NCBI GenBank assembly: GCA_022769285.1
Contig: JALEKD010000005.1
Coordinates: 1-64,000, forward strand
Length of the DNA stretch: 64,000 nt
Direction: 5' to 3'
Source: Prevotella sp.
Lineage (GTDB): Bacteria > Bacteroidota > Bacteroidia > Bacteroidales > Bacteroidaceae
This document shows positions 32,755-41,439 of the stretch, piece after piece. Within the stretch, counting starts at the first letter, position 1. Every line of letters starts with the position of its first letter. The notes beneath the pieces were generated by a model. That model was not told the DNA's origin and made no database searches. It saw only the letters and a program-made list of their open reading frames with translations. Position numbers and translations under genes: made by a program.

Positions 32755-34314
32755 ATGAAGAAGAAAACAATATGGACTATAGCAATCATAATGGGAGTAT
32801 CGTTCCTGTTATTGCTTTTCCTTCAGCTCAAATATATCCAGGAGATGGTGAATATGAAGAAGGAACAGTTCGACGAGAGTGTAAACCGTTCTCTTTATCA
32901 AGCCTCGCGCAACCTGGAGCTGAACGAGACCCTGCGTTATCTGGAGAAAGATGTCAACGAGACCGAGCGCAAGGCTTATAAGAAAGACTCTGTGGGCACC
33001 CGTTCTGGTCAACCTGATGCCACGGTGCAGCAGTCGCATCAGTACGCTGCTGTAGGCAAGGACGGCACGGTCTATACATCGTTCGAGCTGAAGACCATAT
33101 CGTCTAATCCGGCCTCAAAGCCCAAGGCCATGATATTAGAGAATGACAAGGGATCCATATCAGAGGCTTCGCGCTCGCTCCAGGAAATCGTTAAAAACCG
33201 CTATGTATATCAGAAAGCGCTGCTGGACGAGGTTGTGGTTTCTATCCTCTATTCCGCTTCGGACAAACCACTCAAGGAGCGTATTAACTTTAAGCTGCTG
33301 GATCAGGATCTCAAGGCCGAGCTGATGAATAACGGCATTAATATCGGTTATCACTTCACCGTATCGACCCAGGATGGTCGCGAGGTGTACCGTTGCCCCG
33401 ACTACTCTGAAGAAGGCGAAGAGTACACTTACTCGCAGGTGCTGTTCCGCAATGACCCAGCCTCTAAGATGGGTGTCGTGAAGGTTCACTTTCCCGATAT
33501 GAACAGCTATATCTACTCGTCTATCCGCTTTATGATACCGAGTGTCATCTTCACGATAGTGCTGCTCATCACCTTTATCTTCACGATAGTAACTATCTTC
33601 CGCTCTAAGCGGTTGTCTGAGATAAAGAACGACTTTATCAATAATATGACCCACGAGCTGAAGACCCCCATTGCCAGTATATCGCTGGCAGCCCAGATGA
33701 TGAACGACCAGAGCGTAACCAAGAGTGAGACGATGATGAAACATCTGGCCGGAGTGGTACAGGATGAGTCCAAGCGGCTCCGCTTCTTGGTGGAGAAGGT
33801 CTTGCAGATGAGTATGTTTGACCGCAAGAAAGCCGTGTTCAAGAAGAAAAAGTTAGACCTTAACGAGATAGTGGAGAATATGGCCAACTCGTTTACCCTG
33901 AGGGTAGAGCATACTGGCGGAAAAATCTATACCGACATCGAGGCCGTAGACTCGGCAGTATATGTCGATGAGGTTCATTTCCAGAACGCCCTCTTCAATC
34001 TGATGGACAACGCCGTCAAGTATGGCAAGCCCGACCAGCCGTTGGACATCTACCTCAAGACATGGAATGACGACAACCACCTCTACTTCTCTATCCGCGA
34101 CACCGGTATCGGTATCAAGAAGGACAACCTGAAGAAGGTTTTCGAGAAATTCTACCGTGTCCACACCGGCAATGTCCATGATGTAAAAGGCTTCGGACTG
34201 GGTTTGGCCTACGTAAAGAAGATAATAGACCTGCACAATGGCGACATTAAGGTAGAGAGTGAACTGGGCAAAGGTACCACGTTTACCATTAAGTTGCCCA
34301 AGATAGACGACTGA
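32755..34314 (+). CDS. rprX: Sensor histidine kinase RprX
   Basis: A 519-residue membrane kinase: first helix at residues 7-23, a periplasmic sensor domain to about 258, second helix 262-282, then a HisKA domain with the phospho-acceptor His300 in NNMTHELKTP, and an ATPase domain with N-box NLMDNAVKYG and G-boxes DTGIGI and GFGLGLAY. It pairs with the response regulator 60 bases downstream. The pair corresponds to Bacteroides RprX/RprY. The -7 box lies so close to the ATG that a leaderless message, or a start at Met14, is possible. Confidence 0.92.
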   Translation: MKKKTIWTIAIIMGVSFLLLLFLQLKYIQEMVNMKKEQFDESVNRSLYQASRNLELNETLRYLEKDVNETERKAYKKDSVGTRSGQPDATVQQSHQYAAVGKDGTVYTSFELKTISSNPASKPKAMILENDKGSISEASRSLQEIVKNRYVYQKALLDEVVVSILYSASDKPLKERINFKLLDQDLKAELMNNGINIGYHFTVSTQDGREVYRCPDYSEEGEEYTYSQVLFRNDPASKMGVVKVHFPDMNSYIYSSIRFMIPSVIFTIVLLITFIFTIVTIFRSKRLSEIKNDFINNMTHELKTPIASISLAAQMMNDQSVTKSETMMKHLAGVVQDESKRLRFLVEKVLQMSMFDRKKAVFKKKKLDLNEIVENMANSFTLRVEHTGGKIYTDIEAVDSAVYVDEVHFQNALFNLMDNAVKYGKPDQPLDIYLKTWNDDNHLYFSIRDTGIGIKKDNLKKVFEKFYRVHTGNVHDVKGFGLGLAYVKKIIDLHNGDIKVESELGKGTTFTIKLPKIDD

Positions 34315-34374
34315 CAGATAGAGATAATCAACCATTAATAGATAATAATAATAACAATTTTAAACGATACCGTT

Positions 34375-35073
34375 ATGGATGACAATTTGAAGATTTTGCT
34401 TTGCGAGGACGACGAGAATTTGGGAATGTTGCTTCGCGAGTATTTACAAGCCAAGGGCTTCCAAGCCGTGCTTTGCCAGGATGGCGAGGTAGGGTACAGA
34501 GAGTTTACCAAGAGCAAGTTTGATATTGCCGTGCTTGACGTGATGATGCCCAAGAAAGACGGCTTTACTCTGGCGCAGGAAATCCGTCAGGTCAATGCCG
34601 AGATTCCAATCATATTCCTGACTGCCCGTACTCTCAAGGACGACATTCTGGAAGGCTTTAAGATTGGCGCCGACGACTATATTACCAAGCCGTTCTCTAT
34701 GGAGGAACTCGTATTCCGTATTGAGGCCATCCTGCGTCGTGTTCGTGGTAAGAAGAACAAGGAAGCTACCGTGTACAAGATTGGCCGCTTCACCTTTGAT
34801 ACCCAGAAGCAGTTGCTGACCATCGGCGACAAGCAGACCAAACTGACAACAAAGGAGAATGAGCTGCTGGCCTTGCTCTGCGCTCATGCCAATGAAATCT
34901 TGCAGCGCGACTTTGCCCTCAAGACTATCTGGATAGACGACAACTATTTCAACGCCCGCTCTATGGACGTGTACATCACTAAGCTGCGTAAGCACCTGAA
35001 GGATGACGACCAGATTGAGATTATCAATATTCACGGTAAGGGTTATAAGCTCATTGTTCCCGATGCCGAATAA
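34375..35073 (+). CDS. rprY: OmpR-family response regulator RprY
   Basis: A 232-residue regulator. The receiver domain has the acidic pair EDD at 11-13, phospho-acceptor Asp55 in VLDVMMP, and the conserved Lys in YITKPF. The C-terminal winged helix (residues 130-230) ends with the HGKGYKLIV motif. It follows rprX and probably shares its message. Its targets are not evident in this window, although homologues have been linked to stress and membrane genes. Confidence 0.94.
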   Translation: MDDNLKILLCEDDENLGMLLREYLQAKGFQAVLCQDGEVGYREFTKSKFDIAVLDVMMPKKDGFTLAQEIRQVNAEIPIIFLTARTLKDDILEGFKIGADDYITKPFSMEELVFRIEAILRRVRGKKNKEATVYKIGRFTFDTQKQLLTIGDKQTKLTTKENELLALLCAHANEILQRDFALKTIWIDDNYFNARSMDVYITKLRKHLKDDDQIEIINIHGKGYKLIVPDAE

Positions 35074-35105
35074 CTCTTTCTTGTGTTTCTGCTAAGAGAT
35101 ACATT

Positions 35106-35137
35106 GCCTCCTTGCCACATGGCGGGGAGGCTTTTTT
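35106..35137 (+). terminator. Rho-independent terminator of rprXY
   Basis: GCCTCC...GGAGGC with an inner GCC/GGC stem, then TTTTTT. Confidence 0.88.
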
Positions 35138-35166
35138 GTTTCTGGCACGTGTAAAAAATATGGAAA

Positions 35167-35184
35167 TTGACATGGCCATGTCAA
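35167..35184. promoter_or_regulatory. Perfect 18-bp palindrome over the GH3 promoter
   Basis: TTGACATGGCCATGTCAA is its own reverse complement. It covers the -33 region of the TACCTTTG box at 35195-35202, the place a repressor or activator dimer would bind. Confidence 0.6.
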
Positions 35185-35194
35185 CTATTATATC

Positions 35195-35202
35195 TACCTT
35201 TG
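35195..35202 (+). promoter_or_regulatory. -7 promoter box of the GH3-nuclease operon
   Basis: TACCTTTG, about 110 bases before the chosen GH3 start. The upstream -33 position is replaced by the palindrome at 35167-35184. Confidence 0.55.
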
Positions 35203-35312
35203 TCCTAAAGGTTTAAGTGCGGTCGGCCGTTAATGCTTCTCGGTGCGTGGCAGTGGCCGTATCAGGTTCTACAGTGAAAGTGCATCTACCCATAAAACTA
35301 AATACTGATGAT

Positions 35313-37568
35313 ATGAAAATCAGATCTATTGCCCTGGCCATCGCGCTGATGACTGCAAATAATCTTCTGGCTCAGCAACTTACCCTGAGGGCCGATAACA
35401 TAGACGAAGTGCTTCAGGCCATGACCCTGAAAGAGAAAGTGCGGCTCTTGGTGGGACGCAATAATGACCATGGTGAAAGCGGAGTACCCGGCGCTGCCGG
35501 TGTTACCCAGGCCATACCCCGGTTGGGTATCCCAGCGCTTGTGCTGACCGATGGCCCTGCCGGCGTGCGTATCAGCCCGACTCGTTCGGGTACCAAGCAG
35601 ACTTTCTATGCCACGGGCTTTCCGGTAGGGACGGCTCTGGCCTGTACCTGGAACCCTGCCTTAGTTAAGCAGATAGGTCAGGCCATTGGCAACGAGGTGC
35701 TGGAGTATGGCTGCGATGTGCTCCTGGCTCCCGGTATGAACATCCAGCGCACGCCGCTCTGTGGGCGCAACTTTGAATACTACTCCGAAGATCCTGTCGT
35801 AACTGGTGTCATGGCTGCCGCTTATGTCAATGGTGTGCAGAGCAATGGCGTGGGTACCAGCATCAAGCATTTTGCCGTTAATAGTCAGGAGACCAACCGT
35901 ATTGAGGTTAGCGAGGTGGTGTCGCAGCGTGCGCTGCGCGAGATTTATCTGCGTGGTTTTGAGCTGGCAGTAACCACGGCATCTCCATGGACAGTCATGT
36001 CCTCGTACAATCGTATCAATGGCATCTGGACGCAGTCAAGTCACGACCTGCTCTCCACCATCCTGCGCGACGAGTGGGGCTATAAGGGCATAGTGATGAC
36101 CGACTGGACCAACGAGCATCGCTCCTCGTACGACCGAGTGGCTGCGGGCAATAACCTGCTGGCTCCGGGCTACGACTGGCAGGAGGCTGACATCATAAGG
36201 CATGTCGACAAGGGTGACCTGGACATCGCCACGGTCAACGCGCGTGTACGCCAGATGCTCGAGCTGATAGTGAAGACTCCGCACTTCAGAAACTACAAAT
36301 ATACCAATCATCCCGACTTGGAAGCCCATGCCCAGCTTACTCGCCAGAGTGCCGCCGAGGGCATGGTTCTTCTGAAAAACCAAAATCAGACGCTTCCTTT
36401 ACAGGGTGTCAAGAGTATTGCCCTCTTTGGCAACACCTCTTATAACTTTATAGCAGGCGGCACGGGCTCTGGCGATGTCCATAAGCCCTACGTGGTAGAC
36501 CTGAAGACGGGCCTCGCCCATGCCGGTTTTATCATAGACCGTGACCTCCAGACCGTTTATGAGCGTTCCCAGGCTTATAATGACGGCTTGCGCCAACTTG
36601 GGAACGGCTCCCGTATGGGCGAACAGAACTTTGACCGTTGCGTCATTGAGCGTTTGGCCCTGCGCAACGACCTGGCCATTATCACCATAGGCCGCCAGGC
36701 TGGCGAAGCTTATGACCGGCAGGTAGCTAATGACTTCGACATGACGCAGACAGAGCGCGAACTGCTGTCCAACGTGTGCAATGCTTTCCATGCTGTACAC
36801 AAGAAAGTGGTCGTGATACTCAATATGGGTAACGCGATGGAAACCGCCTCGTGGAAGGGTATGCCCGATGCCATCCTGATGGCTTGGCAGCCTGGGCAGG
36901 AGGGCGGCAATTCTGTAGCCGATGTCATTACGGGCAAGTCTACACCATCGGGCAAGCTTGCGATGACCTTCCCCGTCATGGCCTCTGATATTCCGGCTGT
37001 CAACAATTTTCCCACAGGTACCGGTGTCAAGCAGGGCGATAGCCGTCGTAACATAGACTACACCCTGCATGAGGAGGACATCTATGTGGGTTATCGCTAT
37101 TTTACCACCTTTGGCCAGCCCGTGTCTTACCCATTCGGCTACGGGCTCAGTTACACCACCTTTAGTTACAGCAAGCCTGTAGTTCAAGCTGTTGGCAATG
37201 GTTTCAGAGCCAGTATCGTCGTTACCAATACGGGTAAGGTTCCCGGTAAGGAGGCTGTCCAGCTCTACGTGTCGGCTCCAGCCAAGCAGCTTGCCAAACC
37301 ACTCCGCGAGCTCAAGGCTTTTGGCAAGACCCAGTTGCTGCAGCCTGGCCAGAGTGAGCGTCTGTACTTCCAGGTCAGCACCTACGACCTCGCCTCGTTT
37401 GTCTCGTCGTCATCTGAGTGGCAGACAGAGCCCGGGCGTTACTCGGTGCAGTTTGGCGCATCGTCCGAGGATATACGCGCTCAGGCCACTTATACTCAGA
37501 AGAAACTGTGGACCAAGCGGGTACGCAACGTGATGGCCCCAAACCATCCCCTAAAGTTAATCAGATAG
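35313..37568 (+). CDS. Glycoside hydrolase family 3 beta-glycosidase
   Basis: A 751-residue secreted enzyme. The start is set at 35313 (MKIRSIALAIALMTANNLLAQ), which gives a clear signal peptide; the track ORF begins 32 codons earlier in the leader. The N-terminal TIM barrel contains NIQRTPLCGRNFEYYSEDP, KHFAVN and the nucleophile Asp in IVMTDWT. The alpha/beta domain and a C-terminal fibronectin-III-like domain (GKEAVQLYVSAP) follow. It would release terminal sugars, probably glucose or xylose, from oligosaccharides in the periplasm. It is followed 39 bases later by a secreted nuclease gene. Confidence 0.92.
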   Translation: MKIRSIALAIALMTANNLLAQQLTLRADNIDEVLQAMTLKEKVRLLVGRNNDHGESGVPGAAGVTQAIPRLGIPALVLTDGPAGVRISPTRSGTKQTFYATGFPVGTALACTWNPALVKQIGQAIGNEVLEYGCDVLLAPGMNIQRTPLCGRNFEYYSEDPVVTGVMAAAYVNGVQSNGVGTSIKHFAVNSQETNRIEVSEVVSQRALREIYLRGFELAVTTASPWTVMSSYNRINGIWTQSSHDLLSTILRDEWGYKGIVMTDWTNEHRSSYDRVAAGNNLLAPGYDWQEADIIRHVDKGDLDIATVNARVRQMLELIVKTPHFRNYKYTNHPDLEAHAQLTRQSAAEGMVLLKNQNQTLPLQGVKSIALFGNTSYNFIAGGTGSGDVHKPYVVDLKTGLAHAGFIIDRDLQTVYERSQAYNDGLRQLGNGSRMGEQNFDRCVIERLALRNDLAIITIGRQAGEAYDRQVANDFDMTQTERELLSNVCNAFHAVHKKVVVILNMGNAMETASWKGMPDAILMAWQPGQEGGNSVADVITGKSTPSGKLAMTFPVMASDIPAVNNFPTGTGVKQGDSRRNIDYTLHEEDIYVGYRYFTTFGQPVSYPFGYGLSYTTFSYSKPVVQAVGNGFRASIVVTNTGKVPGKEAVQLYVSAPAKQLAKPLRELKAFGKTQLLQPGQSERLYFQVSTYDLASFVSSSSEWQTEPGRYSVQFGASSEDIRAQATYTQKKLWTKRVRNVMAPNHPLKLIR

Positions 37569-37607
37569 GCAGGACTGATAGATAGAATTAATATTATATA
37601 GATAGAT

Positions 37608-39167
37608 ATGAAACGAACCCTCATCCTACTGGTCAGCACCCTTATGGCCATCGCAGCCGGTGCCCAGGACAAATTTGCGATATGTAAGCATAGTAAGGCC
37701 AAGCCTTCTGTGGCCACCTACCATCTCTATGACCGTGCCCAGGTGGCTCAGGCCGATTTTGATGCCAATGGCATGCTGGTCGTGTCTTACCAGGGCGAAC
37801 AGCACAGCTACCCCCGGGCCGAGATAGACAGCATAGTCTTCACCCGGCCTGCAGGTTACGATGATATTATAGGCGTGCGGCCGTATAACAAGATGTTCCT
37901 TAGTGAGACGTTTGCCTCTTCGTTGGGTCATCTTGAGGTGGCCACCATCCGGGGTGTGGCTTGGGCTTACAGTTCTACGTACAAGTGCGCCATCGCCACG
38001 GGCTACAGTAACAAGAAGACCACTCCCTCGGAAAGTTATCTGTACACGCCGGCGTTCGACTTTACCAATACGACCAAGGCTACGCTCGAGTTTGACTACA
38101 AGATGAACTACCCAGGGTCCACTCATCGCGTGCTCATCACCGATGCTTTTACAGGCGACCCCGCCACCACCGAGTGGATTACCTTGGTAGACCATGGCGA
38201 TATAGAAAACCCTGGCAGCTTTAACACTACCAAGCATATCAGTTGTGTGATACCCTCGCGCTTCCTGGGCGAAAGCAATGTTACGGTAGCTTTCTACTAT
38301 AGCTGTAACACGTCATCCTCTACCTGGGAGCTGATGAATGTCAGGATGGCCGACCTCTCTCCCAGTCAGGGCGGCGACCAGCCCGACCAGCCTGGAGGCG
38401 ACGACCCGACCAATGTTAACCGTAACAATGTGGCCAAATCGGCCAACAAGGAAGTTTGGCGACTGGAGTTTCCTAAGATAGTGGGCGACGATATGAACCT
38501 GGTGATAACCCATAGTACCGCCAATTATGGCATTACCTATTCGTTAGAGTGGGACTGTGCCAAGCGCGCCAACCGCTGGACTTGTTATGAGATGTACCCG
38601 TCTAATAGTGTAAGCAATGTAAAACGCTCGGATGACTTCCGCGAAGACCCAGACATCCCTACTCAGTACCAGACCACTTTGGCCGATTACAGCGGTAGCG
38701 GCTATAGCCGTGGCCACCTCTGCCCGTCGTCCGATCGCCTCTGCTCGCGTGAGCAGAACAGCCAGACGTTCTTCCTCAGCAATATGCAGCCTCAGATACA
38801 GGCGCACAATGGCGGCGTATGGAACAAGTTGGAGATACGGGTGCGTGATGAGTGGAACCGCGACTCGAAGCGCGATACGCTCTATGTGGTCAAGGCGGCC
38901 ACCATTGACGATGCCAACATCCTGAAGCATACCAGCCGCGGACTGATAGTACCTAAGTACTTCTACATGGCCCTGCTCAGTGTCAAGGATGGCGTGTACC
39001 GCGCCTTGGGCATCTGGTCGCCACATGCCAGCGGCAGCACTACCGAGTTTATTACCATCGACGAGCTGGAGAAGCGTACCGGTATCGACTTTTTCTGTAA
39101 TCTGCCCGATGACATAGAGAACAAGGTCGAGGCTGCCTACGATGCTTCTTACTGGGGCAAACCATGA
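37608..39167 (+). CDS. Secreted DNA/RNA non-specific endonuclease
   Basis: A 519-residue protein: signal peptide (cut near AGAQ, residue 19), an N-terminal beta domain to about 250 with the look of a Bacteroidetes binding or choice-of-anchor module, a short linker rich in Asp, Gln, Gly and Pro (QGGDQPDQPGGDDP), and a C-terminal NUC1 nuclease domain. The catalytic segment YSRGHLCPSSDR is the RGH form of the DRGH motif, followed by the metal-binding Asn in FFLSNMQPQ. It would degrade extracellular nucleic acid for nutrition or biofilm remodelling. It probably shares the GH3 promoter. Confidence 0.88.
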   Translation: MKRTLILLVSTLMAIAAGAQDKFAICKHSKAKPSVATYHLYDRAQVAQADFDANGMLVVSYQGEQHSYPRAEIDSIVFTRPAGYDDIIGVRPYNKMFLSETFASSLGHLEVATIRGVAWAYSSTYKCAIATGYSNKKTTPSESYLYTPAFDFTNTTKATLEFDYKMNYPGSTHRVLITDAFTGDPATTEWITLVDHGDIENPGSFNTTKHISCVIPSRFLGESNVTVAFYYSCNTSSSTWELMNVRMADLSPSQGGDQPDQPGGDDPTNVNRNNVAKSANKEVWRLEFPKIVGDDMNLVITHSTANYGITYSLEWDCAKRANRWTCYEMYPSNSVSNVKRSDDFREDPDIPTQYQTTLADYSGSGYSRGHLCPSSDRLCSREQNSQTFFLSNMQPQIQAHNGGVWNKLEIRVRDEWNRDSKRDTLYVVKAATIDDANILKHTSRGLIVPKYFYMALLSVKDGVYRALGIWSPHASGSTTEFITIDELEKRTGIDFFCNLPDDIENKVEAAYDASYWGKP

Positions 39168-39208
39168 CGAGTAGTCCATCAGACCTAATAGTAAATATTC
39201 TGCATACC

Positions 39209-39239
39209 GTTAAGGCTCTCTTGACCAGAGAGCCTTAAC
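39209..39239 (+). terminator. Hairpin terminator of the GH3-nuclease operon
   Basis: A perfect 13-bp stem, GTTAAGGCTCTCT and its complement, with a five-base loop, followed by the A+T-rich TATATTATATAA rather than a pure T-tract. Confidence 0.7.
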
Positions 39240-39346
39240 TATATTATATAAATAGGTGTGGGCCCGTACCCTCTCGGTAGAGCGGGGCAGCAACGACCAG
39301 CCCCGATGCTATTTCTGACTTTTTCGGACATTTTATTAGGAAAACT

Positions 39347-39378
39347 TTTGCCAACGTAAAGTTTTTTATCTACCTTTG
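39347..39378 (+). promoter_or_regulatory. Full promoter of the OmpA-family gene
   Basis: TTTG (39347-39350), 20 bases, TACCTTTG (39371-39378): an exact match to the Bacteroidetes consensus, as expected for an abundant outer-membrane protein. Confidence 0.8.
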
Positions 39379-39425
39379 CACGTCCATTGAGAACAACATG
39401 TGTAACTTTTAATATAAAAGAAAAG

Positions 39426-40496
39426 ATGAAAAAGTTAGTATTAATGTTTGCTGCTGCTGTGATGGCAGTTTCAGCATCTGCTCAGACTGTTACAGAGAGC
39501 AAGACTTTTGACAACTTCTACCTTGGAGTAAATGGCGGACTGGCCACCACGACCCGTCCGTCGGTTCTGGGCCCCGAGCATCACACTTGGCTCCGCGACA
39601 TTGCCCCTAACGCTGGCATCCGGGTAGGTCGCTGGTTTACCCCTGTGTTCGGTCTGGCTCTGGAGAGTAACGCTTACTTCAAGAATCTGCACCACGCCAA
39701 CGTACAGGGTACGCTGGTTAATGGTCTGAATACTTCGCTGCTGGCTACTGTTAACCTTAGCAACTGGTTTGGTGGCTACACTGGCGAGCCCCGCTGTTTC
39801 GAGGTTATCCCTGTATTCGGTTTTGGCTGGGGCCATACCTTCGGTACTCCCTCTGCTAACTGGAAGGCCGATGCCCTTACCTCTAAGCTGGGTGTAGACC
39901 TCGCTTTCAACCTGGGGGCAAAGCGCGCCTGGCAGTTCTACGTTGAGCCGTCTATAAACTGGGACCTCAACGGTAATGGTTACGAGGGTGTAGCTTACAA
40001 TATCAATCAGTCTATGTTCCAGCTTAACGTTGGCGTAAATTATAAGTTCAAGAACTCTAATGGTAGCCACAACTTCACGCTGGTTAAGCTGCGCGACCAG
40101 GCTGAGATTGACGGCCTGAACGCTCAGATTAACGACCTGCGCAACGAACTGGCCAAGAAGCCTAAGGAAGTAGTCAAGGAAGTAGTTAAGGAAGCACCAG
40201 TTCCTCAGGAAGTAAAGGTAGAGAACTTGGTATTCGTGACTTTCGCTCAGGGAAAGACCATTCTGACCAAGGAGGCCAAGGCAGCCCTCGATGGCGTAGC
40301 TAAGGGTAAGCACGTACAGATTGTAGGTACTGCTTCTCCTGAGGGTTCTAAGGAAATCAACGATAAAATTTCTCAGGGCCGTGCCGATGCCGTTGCCGCT
40401 TACCTCAGCAACCGTGGCGTTGTTGTTGACGAGGCTACTGGTAAGGGTGTTCAGGGTACTACCTCTAACCGTCTGGCTGTCGTTTATGTAAAGTAA
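39426..40496 (+). CDS. OmpA-family outer-membrane protein
   Basis: A 356-residue protein, start set at 39426 (MKKLVLMFAAAVMAVSASAQ, a clean signal peptide). Residues 20-215 form a beta-barrel with aromatic-rich strands. A short coiled linker follows (LNAQINDLRNELAKK) with a Lys-Glu-Val repeat (PKEVVKEVVKEAPVPQEV). Residues 250-356 are an OmpA C-terminal domain binding peptidoglycan (VGTASPEGSKEINDKISQGRADAV). It tethers the outer membrane to the wall. It is monocistronic between a consensus promoter and a strong terminator. Confidence 0.92.
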   Translation: MKKLVLMFAAAVMAVSASAQTVTESKTFDNFYLGVNGGLATTTRPSVLGPEHHTWLRDIAPNAGIRVGRWFTPVFGLALESNAYFKNLHHANVQGTLVNGLNTSLLATVNLSNWFGGYTGEPRCFEVIPVFGFGWGHTFGTPSANWKADALTSKLGVDLAFNLGAKRAWQFYVEPSINWDLNGNGYEGVAYNINQSMFQLNVGVNYKFKNSNGSHNFTLVKLRDQAEIDGLNAQINDLRNELAKKPKEVVKEVVKEAPVPQEVKVENLVFVTFAQGKTILTKEAKAALDGVAKGKHVQIVGTASPEGSKEINDKISQGRADAVAAYLSNRGVVVDEATGKGVQGTTSNRLAVVYVK

Positions 40497-40526
40497 TAGC
40501 CGACTAATTATAATCCAACCAATAAA

Positions 40527-40562
40527 AAAAGCTCCAATATCCTTTGGGTATTGGGGCTTTTA
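40527..40562 (+). terminator. Terminator of the OmpA-family gene
   Basis: AAAGCTCCAATA-CC / GG-TATTGGGGCTTT followed by T residues. The loop contains TTTG, which also fits as the -33 box of the next promoter. Confidence 0.88.
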
Positions 40563-40573
40563 TTGTACTTTTG
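40543..40573 (+). promoter_or_regulatory. Promoter of the acyl-ACP thioesterase
   Basis: TTTG (40543-40546) in the terminator loop, 19 bases, TACTTTTG (40566-40573). The leader then carries a short palindrome GGCCCCATGGGCC before the ATG at 40653. Confidence 0.65.
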
Positions 40574-40652
40574 CGTAGTTATTGGCAGCTGGCTGATGGT
40601 CACGATGGCATAGCAGATGACGGCCCCATGGGCCCTAATAACGTAACAAGAT

Positions 40653-41423
40653 ATGGAAACAACTAAGATAGGTAAGTACAGGTTCCTGGCCGAACCCTTT
40701 CATTGTGATTTTGATAGCCGCCTCTTCATGGGCCACCTGGGCAATCATCTGCTTAACGCTGCCGACTTCCATTCTACCGACCGTGGATTTGGCATGAACT
40801 ACTTGATGCCTCGCCACAAGACTTGGGTGTTGTCGCGTTTGGCTATCGAGATGTGCGAGATGCCTGCTGCTTACGACCAGTTTGATGTAGAGACCTGGGT
40901 AGAGAGCGCCATGCGCTATTTTACTGCCCGCAACTTCGCCATCACCTCGCCCGATGGTCGCACCTATGGCTATGGCCGTAGCGTGTGGGCCATGATAGAC
41001 ACGCAGACTCGCCAGCCTGCCGACATCCTTGCCATTCATGACGGCAAGATTAACGATTATATAGAGGTCGATTACCCTTGCCCCGTCGACCGTCCGTCAA
41101 GGGTCAAGATGAGTGCTGCCGCACAGCGCGTCGAGGCTGTCCGTACCCACTATAACGATGTGGATATCAATGGCCATATTAACAGCGTGAAGTATATCGA
41201 GCATGCACTCGACCTGTTTCCTATAAGTCAGTATCGTGACTATTTTCTGAAACGGTTCGAGATGGCGTATGTGGCCGAGGCTCATGGTGGAGATGTCTTG
41301 GTATTCTATCTGGAACAGACGGCCGATGGCGAGTATAGCATCAAGATAACCAAGCAGGTGGATGACGATAAAGAGGAAACCGAGGTGGCTCGCGGCAGGG
41401 CCGTCTTCATTCCAAAGGCATGA
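40653..41423 (+). CDS. Acyl-ACP thioesterase
   Basis: A 256-residue cytoplasmic thioesterase made of two hotdog domains (about 1-125 and 150-256), which releases fatty acids from acyl carrier protein. The conserved segments are RLFMGHLGNHLLNAADFHSTDRGFG and the catalytic DVDINGHINSVKYIEHAL with Asn and His. The length is normal for bacterial members of the FatA/FatB-like family. It precedes the convergent recQ gene with no obvious terminator between them. Confidence 0.92.
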   Translation: METTKIGKYRFLAEPFHCDFDSRLFMGHLGNHLLNAADFHSTDRGFGMNYLMPRHKTWVLSRLAIEMCEMPAAYDQFDVETWVESAMRYFTARNFAITSPDGRTYGYGRSVWAMIDTQTRQPADILAIHDGKINDYIEVDYPCPVDRPSRVKMSAAAQRVEAVRTHYNDVDINGHINSVKYIEHALDLFPISQYRDYFLKRFEMAYVAEAHGGDVLVFYLEQTADGEYSIKITKQVDDDKEETEVARGRAVFIPKA

Positions 41424-41439
41424 CCTGCGCGACGGCAGG

